Origin: an uncultured Methanomicrobiales archaeon
Lineage (GTDB): Archaea; Halobacteriota; Methanomicrobia; Methanomicrobiales; Methanospirillaceae
Direction: 5' to 3'
Assembly: GCA_949320185.1 (NCBI GenBank)
Contig: CASGHK010000024.1
Location: 46,925-110,924 of the forward strand
DNA: 64,000 nucleotides
Shown: positions 52,938 through 61,167 of the stretch, piece by piece
Position numbering within the stretch: position 1 is the stretch's first letter
Layout of the letters: each line of letters begins with the position of its first letter
Notes under the pieces: generated by a model
The model's input: only the letters and a program-made list of their open reading frames with translations
The model's database searches: none
Told to the model about the DNA's origin: nothing
Made by a program: the position numbers and the translations under genes

Positions 52938-53764
52938 TGGAACGAAAGGAACGGATCCACGAGACGGTGCGGAAAGGGTACACGCGAGTCGCGGAGCAGT
53001 CCTGCGGGTGTGGATGCGGCCCGGGCTGTTGCGGAAGCGCCGATCCCCGGGAGATCAGCAGCGCCGTCGGCTACTCGGGGGATGAGATGGAAGCGGTTCC
53101 CGCCGGCGCGAACCTTGGGCTCGGGTGCGGCAACCCGGTCGCCCTCGCCGACCTCGCGCCGGGCGAATGGGTGCTTGACATGGGCTCGGGCGCCGGCCTC
53201 GACGCGTTTCTCGCCGCCCGGAAAGTGGGCGACGACGGGCGCGTCATCGGTGTCGACATGACGCCTGCGATGCTCGATCGGGCACGCGTGAACGCCCGGG
53301 AGGGCGGATACGGGAACGTTGAGTTCCGCCTCGGTGAGATCGAACACCTCCCCGTCGCCGACGCATCGGTCGACGTCGTGATCTCGAACTGTGTGATCAA
53401 CCTTTCGCCGGAGAAGGGACAGGTCTTCCTCGAAGCGTTCCGGGTGCTCAGGCCCGGCGGACGTCTCCTCGTCTCGGACATGGTCGTGGTCGGCGAGATG
53501 CCTGAGCGTGTACGGTCCTCGGTGTCGGCGTATATCGGCTGCATCGCGGGGGCCATCTCGCGCGAACGGTACCTTGCGCTCATCAGGCGGGCCGGTTTCG
53601 CCCATGTCGAAGTACTCGAGGAGGGCTCCTTTCCGCTCAGTAGCATGGCGAACGATCCGACTGCCCGGATGGTCATGGGAGATCTCGAGTTGACCCCGGA
53701 CGAGGTGGCGGCGACCGAGTCCGCGATCGCCTCGGTGCACGTGCGTGCCTACCGTCCCGAATAA
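52937..53764 (+). CDS. arsM: Arsenite S-adenosylmethionine methyltransferase ArsM
   Basis: Encodes 275 residues from the ATG at 52937, with GGAGGT six bases upstream. It methylates As(III) using SAM. An N-terminal Cys cluster 'SCGCGCGPGCCG' (about 17-28) is followed by 'NPVALADLAPGEWVLDMGSGAGLD' (split: 'VLDMGSGAGLDAFLAA'), 'VIGVDMTPAMLDRAR' and the arsenic-binding Cys residues in 'LGLGCGNP', 'ISNCVINLSPEK' and 'YIGCIAGAIS'. All are conserved. Coupled to the AbrB-type gene, so likely metal-regulated. Confidence 0.93.
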   Translation: MERKERIHETVRKGYTRVAEQSCGCGCGPGCCGSADPREISSAVGYSGDEMEAVPAGANLGLGCGNPVALADLAPGEWVLDMGSGAGLDAFLAARKVGDDGRVIGVDMTPAMLDRARVNAREGGYGNVEFRLGEIEHLPVADASVDVVISNCVINLSPEKGQVFLEAFRVLRPGGRLLVSDMVVVGEMPERVRSSVSAYIGCIAGAISRERYLALIRRAGFAHVEVLEEGSFPLSSMANDPTARMVMGDLELTPDEVAATESAIASVHVRAYRPE

Positions 53765-53786
53765 GGGAAAAGGAGAGAGTGGCAGC

Positions 53787-53803
53787 GCCGGGTCGATCCC
53801 GGC
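53787..53803. terminator. Hairpin between convergent arsM and carB
   Basis: GCCGGG and CCCGGC form a perfect 6-bp GC stem with a five-base loop, in the 54-bp gap between the two converging genes. It may help end transcription from both sides. There is no T-run directly after it. Confidence 0.45.
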
Positions 53804-53818
53804 ACCTCGATTTCAGGA

Positions 53819-56800
53819 TCAGGAAGTCCCGAGGTAGTGTCCCAGAGGTTCGAGGGTGAGTCGGCTCTTGCCGTTCGCCTCGATCGCCAGCGCGGCGGCA
53901 CGAGCCGCTGCGAGGGTCGTGATATACGGGACACTGAAGTCGACGGCCATCCGCATGATCCGGTAGTGGTCCTGGCGTGATGCCTTGTCGGACGGCGTGT
54001 TGACGATCAGCTGGATCTCGCCGCGGCGCATCATGTCGATGACGTTCGGCGACCCCTCCTGGACCTTCCGGACCAGGTGAGCCTCGATACCGGCTTTCTG
54101 CAGCACCTCGACCGTCCCCTGTGTCCCGTAGATCGAGAGGCCCAGGTCGATAAGGGTTCGGGCGATGAAGACGAGCTGTTCCGCCTGGTCGGACGTAACC
54201 GAGATGAAGACATTGCCTGAGGAGGGAAGGGCGTTCTCAGCCGCGATCAACGCCTTGTAATAGGCCCGGCCGAAGTCGTAGTCGATCCCCATCACCTCGC
54301 CGGTCGACTTCATCTCAGGACCGAGGACGGTATCCACACCCGGGAGCTTGTTGAAGGGGAGGAGAACCTCCTTCACCGCGACGTGGTCGAATGTCCGCTC
54401 CGTGTAGCCGAGCCCGGCAAGAGGCCGCCCGAGCATCACTCGCGCTGCTACCTTCGCGAGCGGGATCCCGGTCGCCTTCGAGACGAACGGCACGGTGCGC
54501 GAGGCCCGCGGGTTCGCCTCAAGCACGTAAACGGTGTCATCCTTGACGGCGAGCTGGATGTTGACGAGGCCGACAACACCGAGTTCGAGCGAGATCTTGC
54601 GGGTGTAATCACGGACACGCTCGATCACCGATTCGGAGAGGGACTGGGTCGGGATGACGCAGGCGGAGTCGCCCGAGTGAACGCCAGCCTCTTCGATGTG
54701 CTCCATGATCCCGCCGATCAGCACGTCGACACCATCGGAGACTGCGTCCACGTCCAGCTCGATCGCGTCCTGGAGAAACGAGTCGATCAGCACCGGGTGG
54801 GTGCGCGAGACCCGGATCGCCTCCTTCATGTAGGTCTTGAGCTCGACGTCGTCGTGGACGATCTCCATCGCGCGGCCGCCGAGGACGTAGCTCGGTCGGA
54901 CTAGGACCGGGTAGCCGATCTCGTTGGCCATGCGGAGGGCGTCCTCCTCTGAGTAGGCGGAGGAGTTCGGCGGGCTCGGGATCGCAAGCCGGTCGAGCAT
55001 CTCGGAGAACCGGTCGCGGTCCTCGGCCATGTCCATCGCATCCGGGCTCGTCCCCATGATCCGGGTCGAGAGGCCGCGCTCCTGGATCGCCTGCTGGATG
55101 GGGACGGCCAGGTTGACCGCGTTCTGTCCTCCGAACTGGACCATCACTCCCTCGTAGTCGTCCGAGAGGAGGATGTTCATCACGTCCTCGAGCTGCATCG
55201 GTTCGAAGAAGAGCCGGTCGGAGGTATCGAAGTCTGTGGAGACCGTCTCGGGATTGTTGTTGACGATATGGACTTCGATCCCCTCCTCCCGGAGGGCGGT
55301 CACCGCGTGGACTGTGCAGTAATCGAACTCGATCCCCTGCCCGATCCGGATCGGGCCCGAGCCCAGGATCAGGACCTTGCGGGAACCGGTCGAGGTAAGT
55401 TCGGAGGTGGGCTCGGCCGTGGAGTAGAAGTATGGCGTCTCTGCCGGAAACTCTGCGGCGCAGGTATCGACCATCTTGTAGGCCGGACGACCGAAGAGGG
55501 CCTCCAGGGAGGAGGGGGCGATTCCGGTCATCTCGTGGAGCTCGGCGATCGAAAACCCGTATTCCCGGGCAAGCCTGAGATCGGACTCCGAGGGGCCGGA
55601 TGGGTCCTTCAACCGGCCTTCCAGTTCGACGATGTTTCGAATCTTCTCGAGGAAGAACGGGGAGATGAAGGAGAGATGCGCCACCTCCTCGACCGAGAAG
55701 CCCTGTCGGAATGAGTCGAAGAGGCAGCCGAACCGTTCGTCGGTCGGGTGCGAGAGGAGCATCCGGATCTCGTTCCGATCGGTATGGGTCGTGACGTCGG
55801 TGTCGAGGGAGCGGAGCGCCTTCTTGAACGCCTCCTCTATCGTCCGGCCGATCGCCATCACCTCGCCGGTTGACTTCATTGCCGTCGTCAGGGTCCGGTC
55901 GGCTCGGGTGAACTTATCGAAGGGCCAGCGCGGCACCTTGACCACGATGTAGTCGATGGACGGCTCGAACGAAGCTGGCGTGCAGCCGGTCACAGTGTTC
56001 GTGATCTCGTCGAGGGATAGACCGATCGCGATCTTGGCCGCGACACGGGCGATTGGATACCCTGTTGCCTTGGAGGCGAGAGCCGATGAGCGCGAGACGC
56101 GGGGGTTCACCTCGATGACTCGATAGTCCCCGTCCTTGAAACCGAACTGGATGTTGCACCCGCCCTGGACTCCGAGTGCGCGGATGATCTTGATCGAGGC
56201 GCTCCGGAGGGTCTGGAACTCATCGTCGCGGAGGGTCAGGATCGGGGCGACCACGACGGACTCGCCGGTGTGGATCCCCATCGCGTCGACATTCTCCATC
56301 CCGCAGATGATGATGCAGCAGTCGTTCTTGTCGCGCATCACTTCGAACTCGATCTCCTTCCACCCGATCACCGACTCCTCCACGAGGACCTGGTGGATGC
56401 GGGAATGCTGGAGACCAAGCTCGACGATCCGCCGGAGTTCCTCCGCCGTCGTGGCGACGCCGCCGCCGGCGCCGCCGAGGGTATATGCCGGGCGGATGAT
56501 CGCCGGCAGGCCAACGGTCCTGAGGGCTTCGTCGATCTGGTCGATCGAGTTCAGGATCATCGAGCGCGGAACCGGTTCGCCGATCTCCTGCATGAGGGCT
56601 TTAAACTGTTCGCGGTCTTCGCCCCGGTAGATCGCCTCGAGCGGCGTGCCGAGGATCTCGACGCCCTCGAGAGCCCCCATCTCCGCCAGTTCGGCGGTCA
56701 GGTTCAGGCCTGTCTGACCTCCCATCCCGGAGAGGATCCCGTCCGGCCGCTCCTTTTCGATGATCTTCGCGATGATCGAAGCCTTGAGGGGCTCGATATA

Positions 56801-56992
56801 GATCACGTCCGCGGTGTCAGGGTCGGTCTGGATCGTGGCAGGATTCGAGTTGACGAGGATGACCTCGACTCCCTCCTCCCGCAGCGCGCGGCACGCCTGG
56901 GAGCCGGAGAAGTCGAACTCGGCCGCCTGGCCGATCTGGATCGGACCCGAACCGATCAACAGGACCTTTTTGATATCGTTCCGCCGGGGCAT
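53819..56992 (-). CDS. carB: Carbamoyl-phosphate synthase large subunit CarB
   Basis: Encodes 1057 residues, the full two-lobed enzyme. Each half has an ATP-grasp domain: the first begins 'KVLLIGSGPIQIGQAAEFDFSG', the second 'RKVLILGSGPIRIGQGIEFDY' (here as recognisable starts at about 8 and 548). It also has 'VIEVNPRVSRSSALASKATGYPIA', its counterpart 'VLEANPRASRTVPFVSKATGIPLA', and a C-terminal MGS-like allosteric domain. It makes carbamoyl phosphate for arginine and pyrimidines. Its ATG overlaps the carA stop by one base (TGATG). Intact single gene, unlike the split carB of some methanogens. Confidence 0.97.
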   Translation of the reverse strand: MPRRNDIKKVLLIGSGPIQIGQAAEFDFSGSQACRALREEGVEVILVNSNPATIQTDPDTADVIYIEPLKASIIAKIIEKERPDGILSGMGGQTGLNLTAELAEMGALEGVEILGTPLEAIYRGEDREQFKALMQEIGEPVPRSMILNSIDQIDEALRTVGLPAIIRPAYTLGGAGGGVATTAEELRRIVELGLQHSRIHQVLVEESVIGWKEIEFEVMRDKNDCCIIICGMENVDAMGIHTGESVVVAPILTLRDDEFQTLRSASIKIIRALGVQGGCNIQFGFKDGDYRVIEVNPRVSRSSALASKATGYPIARVAAKIAIGLSLDEITNTVTGCTPASFEPSIDYIVVKVPRWPFDKFTRADRTLTTAMKSTGEVMAIGRTIEEAFKKALRSLDTDVTTHTDRNEIRMLLSHPTDERFGCLFDSFRQGFSVEEVAHLSFISPFFLEKIRNIVELEGRLKDPSGPSESDLRLAREYGFSIAELHEMTGIAPSSLEALFGRPAYKMVDTCAAEFPAETPYFYSTAEPTSELTSTGSRKVLILGSGPIRIGQGIEFDYCTVHAVTALREEGIEVHIVNNNPETVSTDFDTSDRLFFEPMQLEDVMNILLSDDYEGVMVQFGGQNAVNLAVPIQQAIQERGLSTRIMGTSPDAMDMAEDRDRFSEMLDRLAIPSPPNSSAYSEEDALRMANEIGYPVLVRPSYVLGGRAMEIVHDDVELKTYMKEAIRVSRTHPVLIDSFLQDAIELDVDAVSDGVDVLIGGIMEHIEEAGVHSGDSACVIPTQSLSESVIERVRDYTRKISLELGVVGLVNIQLAVKDDTVYVLEANPRASRTVPFVSKATGIPLAKVAARVMLGRPLAGLGYTERTFDHVAVKEVLLPFNKLPGVDTVLGPEMKSTGEVMGIDYDFGRAYYKALIAAENALPSSGNVFISVTSDQAEQLVFIARTLIDLGLSIYGTQGTVEVLQKAGIEAHLVRKVQEGSPNVIDMMRRGEIQLIVNTPSDKASRQDHYRIMRMAVDFSVPYITTLAAARAAALAIEANGKSRLTLEPLGHYLGTS

Positions 56993-58047
56993 CAGATCCT
57001 CCGCATCATGTTGTCAAAGAAGTGGGTCTCGGTGTCCCGGGGCCCGCCATGCGCCTCGGGATGAAACTGGACGCAGTGAATGTCGAGGTCAGGGACCTCG
57101 AAGCCCTCGACCGTCCCGTCGTTCAGGTTTGTGTAGCAGGCATCCGCCCCCTCGGGGAGCGAGTCGCAATCGACGACGAACCCGTGGTTCTGGGTGGTGA
57201 TGAAGATCTGGCCGTCGCGGTACCGGACCGGCTGGTTCGATCCCCGGTGACCGAACTTCATCTTGTATGTGGTCCCACCAAGTGCCAGGGCAGTGAGCTG
57301 GTTGCCCATACAGATCCCGTAGATCGGCAGGACGCCGATCAGATCCCTGATGCACTGGACCGCTTCGGTCGCGCGCTGAGGGTCCCCTGGACCGTTCGAG
57401 ATGAAGAGCGCCGAGGGGTTCCATGCCTCGATCACGTCTGATGGGGTGTCGTGGGGGAAGATGCCGATATCGGCGCCTCGCTCAAAGAGGCTGATCACCA
57501 TGTTCTTCTTGATCCCCAGGTCAAGGACCGCCACGCGCTTTCCCTTTCCCGGGATCTCGTAGGGCTCCAGAGTCGAGACCAGTGGGACCCAGTCCTGTTC
57601 GGTGATCGGGGCAACGGCGCGCGCCAGTTCGACCGCATACTCTTCCGTCGCATCGTCACCGCAGACGAGCGCGGCACGGAGCGCCCCGTGCTGTCGTGTC
57701 CTGATGGTGAGCGCCCGTGTGTCTACCCCCGAGCACCCGAGAAGACCGTGCTCCCGGAAGTACTGCCCGAGTGGCTGGTTCTCCTCGGGCCTGCCGGCGA
57801 TCTCGCGCGTGATACAGGCAAGCGCCTTCACCTCCGGTGATTGAAAGTTCTTCGTGTCGACCCCGTAGTTCCCGATCTGTGGGAACGTGAACATCAGGAT
57901 CTGCCCGGCATAACTCGCGTCGGTCAGGGCTTCCATGTAGCCCGACATCTGGGTGGTGAAGACGAGCTCTCCAGCCGTCTCGCCCTCAACCCCGAACCCA
58001 GTCCCGACGACCGAGGTACCGTCTTCGAGCCCCAGCACCGCCTTCAT
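56992..58047 (-). CDS. carA: Carbamoyl-phosphate synthase small subunit CarA
   Basis: Encodes 351 residues. The N-terminal CPSase_sm domain ('LEDGTSVVGTGFGVEGETAGELVF') and C-terminal class I glutamine amidotransferase have the catalytic Cys in 'GICMGNQLTALALGG' and His/Glu in 'VQFHPEAHGG'. It supplies ammonia from glutamine to CarB. No Shine-Dalgarno site stands before the ATG, and a TATA-like element about 32 bp upstream suggests a leaderless transcript. Confidence 0.96.
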   Translation of the reverse strand: MKAVLGLEDGTSVVGTGFGVEGETAGELVFTTQMSGYMEALTDASYAGQILMFTFPQIGNYGVDTKNFQSPEVKALACITREIAGRPEENQPLGQYFREHGLLGCSGVDTRALTIRTRQHGALRAALVCGDDATEEYAVELARAVAPITEQDWVPLVSTLEPYEIPGKGKRVAVLDLGIKKNMVISLFERGADIGIFPHDTPSDVIEAWNPSALFISNGPGDPQRATEAVQCIRDLIGVLPIYGICMGNQLTALALGGTTYKMKFGHRGSNQPVRYRDGQIFITTQNHGFVVDCDSLPEGADACYTNLNDGTVEGFEVPDLDIHCVQFHPEAHGGPRDTETHFFDNMMRRI

Positions 58048-58074
58048 GTATAACCAGATCCATTGGGCGAGGAT

Positions 58075-58086
58075 CGGTATTAACCG
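58075..58086 (-). promoter_or_regulatory. TATA-like element of carAB
   Basis: On the minus strand CGGTTAATACCG is centred about 32 bp before the carA ATG. With the usual 25-30 bp from TATA to transcription start, the mRNA would begin almost at the start codon. Confidence 0.4.
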
Positions 58087-58100
58087 TAGTGAGGAGGCGG

Positions 58101-58107
58101 AAAAAAA
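58101..58107 (-). terminator. T7 terminator of the mtr operon
   Basis: Seven T on the minus strand, 20 bp after the mtrH stop and before the carAB promoter. It fits the form and position of an archaeal intrinsic terminator. Confidence 0.65.
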
Positions 58108-58127
58108 GAGTGGAACCGGTCTCGAGC

Positions 58128-59165
58128 TCAGATGAGCTTGAAGATCGGGTGGTTCTCGGACTTGACGTCGATCCCGAGGTCGCGGGCCGCCTCAAGGATC
58201 GTGATGTCGCCGTAGGCCTGGGCCGTGATCATCGCTTCGACGTTCTCGATCGGACCGAACATGATCAGGTCCGCGCCGAGCGTCGAGGCGATCAGGTTGC
58301 AGCCGATATCGGGTGCCGACCATGCAGCCTGGATCATCCCGTCCATCCCACCAAGGTAGTGGTGGAGGAGCTGTGCCTTTACTTTGTCCTTGCCCTCGAG
58401 CGTGGCGGCCATCTGGGACGGGTTCTTCTTCGAGCCCTTCCACCGCTTGAGCCAGGTCCATGAGACGGTCATGTTGTGGTATGCACCGCCCGTGGGGTAG
58501 CCGTGGATCGCCTTGCAGGCGAGGATCTCACGGTACGAGCCGCCCGAGCCGAGCCCGAGCGGAGTCGCGGCCGTGTCGAGGATCGGGCGCGTGATCCCGC
58601 ACTCCTCGGCAATCTGGATCATGCCCTTCTCCTGGCCGGCCACGCCGCCCTCGTTCAGCACCTTCTGGCGCCCGGCGACCGACGGGTCGGCCGGGTTGAA
58701 CGCGAGCACGATCGCGGCGTTGACGTCGGACTCTGCGATCACATCGATGTTCTCCTGCCCGATCGAACCGTTGATCGAGTTGTAGATCGCACGGTCCGCC
58801 ACGCCGACGTCGGTGACGTACTTGGTCGCATGCGCAAGAGCCGGGGGCGCCGACGAGTCCATCAGGAACGCCGTCTTGTTGTCGATCGACGTGAACCAGT
58901 CGATGTAGCTTTCGAACGCCTCGCCGAACTCGCCGATGATCTGGATGAAGAACGGGATGCCGGTGATGTCCGTCAGCTCGAGGCAACGGTTCCACAGGCC
59001 CTCGGCCGTCTCCTTGTCGATCTCGCCCGTGTGGTCGTTCTTCACAATCTCGTGCTTGTTGTAGAAGATCGAGGCTCCGAGCACGGTCGGGTACTCGCCG
59101 GGCTGGCCTCCGATCTTGGTGCCGTTGAAATCCCAGACACTCTGTTCCTTCTCAAACCTGAACAT
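58128..59165 (-). CDS. mtrH: Tetrahydromethanopterin S-methyltransferase subunit H
   Basis: Encodes 345 residues. MtrH is the soluble TIM-barrel subunit that moves the methyl group from methyl-tetrahydromethanopterin to the cob(I)amide of MtrA. Family marks are 'MFRFEKEQSVWDFNGTKIGGQPGE', seen as 'VWDFNGTKIGGQPGEYPTV', 'PFFIQIIGEFGEAFESYIDW', 'SINGSIGQENIDVI' and 'LGLGSGGSYREI'. It is the last gene of the operon, 20 bp after the MtrA-MtrG fusion, and is followed by a T-tract. Confidence 0.97.
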   Translation of the reverse strand: MFRFEKEQSVWDFNGTKIGGQPGEYPTVLGASIFYNKHEIVKNDHTGEIDKETAEGLWNRCLELTDITGIPFFIQIIGEFGEAFESYIDWFTSIDNKTAFLMDSSAPPALAHATKYVTDVGVADRAIYNSINGSIGQENIDVIAESDVNAAIVLAFNPADPSVAGRQKVLNEGGVAGQEKGMIQIAEECGITRPILDTAATPLGLGSGGSYREILACKAIHGYPTGGAYHNMTVSWTWLKRWKGSKKNPSQMAATLEGKDKVKAQLLHHYLGGMDGMIQAAWSAPDIGCNLIASTLGADLIMFGPIENVEAMITAQAYGDITILEAARDLGIDVKSENHPIFKLI

Positions 59166-59185
59166 GGTTACTCACACCTCCATAG

Positions 59186-59929
59186 TTACTGCATCATTAG
59201 GGCCAGCTTCGGGAGCAGGACACTGAGGATGATAAAGACCATCAGACCTGCCACGAGGCCATACAGAATCCCGATGTCGCGACCGACCTTGCGGCCCACA
59301 CGCTGTGCGATCTCGGCATCCGCAAACTCGATCTTCTTCTCGATGTCGTCGAGACGGTGCTCGATCTCGAGGAATTGGGGGTTCGCAGACGCAGCTGCAA
59401 TCTCCGCGCCGGCACCGCCGGCTTCCTTGACCTCGACGACCATCGGTTCGCCGGCAAAGGCGCCCGGGTCGCGACCCGTCAGTTCGGCGATCTTGGCCTT
59501 GATCTGACCGAGGTCCTCGGTCTCCATGATATTGACGATCTCGATCTGCTCCTGGAAGCGTTTGATCGCAGCGTCGTCAACGTTCTCGATGAACGGAATT
59601 GCACCCTGGGCGCCGACGACCTTGCCCTTGTCCACGCCGTTCGCGTGGAGAGCGGCAAGTGTCTGGCCCGATAGGTGACCCTTGACCTCGGTACCGCAGA
59701 GGAGCAGGAACCGAATGTTCGGGTTCGAGATGATGTTTGCGATGACCTTCTCGAGCCCGAGGTTCTCGGTCTTGCACGAGCCGCAGATCGCGGCCCCAGC
59801 ATCGCAGATGCCCTGCTCATCAAGGTGCGACCCCATCGTCGCGACGGCCACCGGGCTCTCTGCCTTGCCCGAGTGGAAGTCGCCCTGGATGATCGGCCAT
59901 CCGCTGGCCGGTGACTTCTTGTCAGCCAT
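59186..59929 (-). CDS. MtrA-MtrG fusion: corrinoid domain of MtrA joined to MtrG tail
   Basis: One uninterrupted 247-residue frame in the position where mtrG is expected. Residues 1-170 are a complete MtrA cobamide-binding domain, differing from the neighbouring MtrA at only two positions (Asp/Glu 3, Val/Ile 164) and keeping the proposed cobalt-ligand His at about 85 in 'TEVKGHLSG'. After a Gly/Ala linker (about 171-185), residues 186-247 are MtrG: '[20 protein letters not shown]', '[13 protein letters not shown]' and one C-terminal membrane helix. The MtrA membrane tail is absent. No separate mtrG exists in the operon, so this protein must supply MtrG. Confidence 0.93.
   Translation of the reverse strand: MADKKSPASGWPIIQGDFHSGKAESPVAVATMGSHLDEQGICDAGAAICGSCKTENLGLEKVIANIISNPNIRFLLLCGTEVKGHLSGQTLAALHANGVDKGKVVGAQGAIPFIENVDDAAIKRFQEQIEIVNIMETEDLGQIKAKIAELTGRDPGAFAGEPMVVEVKEAGGAGAEIAAASANPQFLEIEHRLDDIEKKIEFADAEIAQRVGRKVGRDIGILYGLVAGLMVFIILSVLLPKLALMMQ
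59420..59929 (-). repeat. 510-bp near-identical repeat, copy 1 (MtrA head of the fusion gene)
   Basis: By direct alignment this segment and 60361-60870 are the same length without gaps and differ at about 25 of 510 bases (about 95% identical), almost all at third codon positions. Identity stops abruptly after codon 170, where the two genes continue into unrelated tails. Confidence 0.9.
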
Positions 59930-59940
59930 TCTCCTCCTCC

Positions 59941-60141
59941 TCAGATAAACAGTACCGGCACCAGGACCAGTACCATCGCAACTGCTGCACCGACCGAAAA
60001 GCCGATGAGCCCCGATGCGTTGATCCCGGATTCGAGTTTATTCGTCCGGGCGAGGATCTGTCCCTTGTACTGGATGCCCGAGATCATGTTCTGGATCGCG
60101 ACCATCCGGATCGGACCGGCTTGTGTGTTTTGTTCTGCCAT
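59941..60141 (-). CDS. mtrF: Tetrahydromethanopterin S-methyltransferase subunit F
   Basis: Encodes 66 residues: a helical stretch '[30 protein letters not shown]' (recognisable in parts, about 11-40) and one C-terminal membrane helix. It resembles the C-terminal tail of MtrA (around residues 188-239) without the corrinoid head. It sits between the two genes with MtrA heads, 11 bp from the fusion and 9 bp from mtrA, the normal F position. Confidence 0.93.
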   Translation of the reverse strand: MAEQNTQAGPIRMVAIQNMISGIQYKGQILARTNKLESGINASGLIGFSVGAAVAMVLVLVPVLFI

Positions 60142-60150
60142 CTCCTCACC

Positions 60151-60870
60151 TCACATCAGCAGGAACCCGATCAGGGCGAACGAAACGATCAGCCCGATCA
60201 TGACTCCTTCGATCTTCCCCGAGTAGACCCCGGCGGCAAACTTGTCGCGGTACCCGATATCGGTGACCATCCGCTCGATCACCTTCATCCGGGCCGTGAT
60301 CAGCGCAACCTCGCCCGAGAGCGGACGGGCCTCGCCTGTCGCCTCCTCTGCGCCGCCTTCCGCCTCCTTGACTTCGACGATCATCGGTTCGCCGGCAAAG
60401 GCGCCCGGATCACGACCCGTCAGTTCGGCGATCTTGGCCTTGATCTGACCGAGGTCCTCGGTCTCCATGATGTTGACGATCTCGATCTGCTCCTGGAACC
60501 GCTTGATCGCGGCGTCGTCAACGTTCTCGATGAACGGGATTGCGCCCTGTGCGCCGACGACCTTGCCCTTGTCCACGCCGTTGGCGTGGAGAGCGGCGAG
60601 CGTCTGGCCCGACAGGTGACCCTTGACCTCGGTACCGCAGAGGAGCAGGAACCGGATGTTCGGGTTCGAGATGATGTTTGCGATGACCTTCTCGAGCCCG
60701 AGGTTCTCGGTCTTGCACGAGCCGCAGATCGCGGCCCCTGCGTCGCAGATGCCCTGTTCATCAAGGTGCGACCCCATCGTCGCGACGGCCACCGGGCTCT
60801 CTGCCTTGCCCGAGTGGAAGTCGCCCTGGATGATCGGCCATCCGCTGGCTGGTGATTTCTTTTCCGCCAT
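60151..60870 (-). CDS. mtrA: Tetrahydromethanopterin S-methyltransferase subunit A (canonical)
   Basis: Encodes 239 residues. The N-terminal domain (1-170) binds the 5-hydroxybenzimidazolyl cobamide that carries the methyl group ('[13 protein letters not shown]', '[15 protein letters not shown]' with the ligand His at about 85). A charged linker, helix '[22 protein letters not shown]' and one C-terminal membrane helix anchor it. This is the canonical architecture and is in the usual place after mtrB (4 bp gap). Confidence 0.96.
   Translation of the reverse strand: MAEKKSPASGWPIIQGDFHSGKAESPVAVATMGSHLDEQGICDAGAAICGSCKTENLGLEKVIANIISNPNIRFLLLCGTEVKGHLSGQTLAALHANGVDKGKVVGAQGAIPFIENVDDAAIKRFQEQIEIVNIMETEDLGQIKAKIAELTGRDPGAFAGEPMIVEVKEAEGGAEEATGEARPLSGEVALITARMKVIERMVTDIGYRDKFAAGVYSGKIEGVMIGLIVSFALIGFLLM
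60361..60870 (-). repeat. 510-bp near-identical repeat, copy 2 (MtrA head of canonical mtrA)
   Basis: Partner of 59420-59929; both are in the same orientation with start codons 941 bp apart. The two upstream flanks (mtrB and mtrF side) are not similar, so the repeat covers exactly the corrinoid-domain coding sequence. Confidence 0.9.
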
Positions 60871-60874
60871 CGCT

Positions 60875-61165
60875 CTATCCCATCCTGATCAGTTGAAACG
60901 CGATGATCCCCGCGATGAAGAGCCCGATCGCCATGCCGTACCAGAACGAGGTGACACCACCGGCGATGACGAGGGACTTCTCGCGGCCGGGATAGGACGC
61001 GGCCATCGCGCCCTCTCCCGAGAGCATGTTCACGAGGTCGTCGGCGACCGTCTCGAGTAGTCCGATCTGCTCAAGGATCGGCGCGTACGACTCACCCATC
61101 GTGGTGACGATGCCGACCATTGGGTCGACGACCAGCCCGTATTCGGGAAGAACCTGGACGTACAT
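60875..61165 (-). CDS. mtrB: Tetrahydromethanopterin S-methyltransferase subunit B
   Basis: Encodes 96 residues with a soluble N-terminal part ('[18 protein letters not shown]') and one C-terminal membrane helix ('[19 protein letters not shown]'). It is the normal size and position between mtrC (2 bp) and mtrA (4 bp), and part of the MtrABFG stalk. Confidence 0.95.
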   Translation of the reverse strand: MYVQVLPEYGLVVDPMVGIVTTMGESYAPILEQIGLLETVADDLVNMLSGEGAMAASYPGREKSLVIAGGVTSFWYGMAIGLFIAGIIAFQLIRMG

Positions 61166-61167
61166 CG

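Noticed and set aside
57225..57255. tRNA T-loop-like sequence ('GGTTCGATCCCC')
   Set aside because: It lies inside carA coding sequence and no acceptor, D-arm or anticodon stem can be built around it. No tRNA was found in the window.
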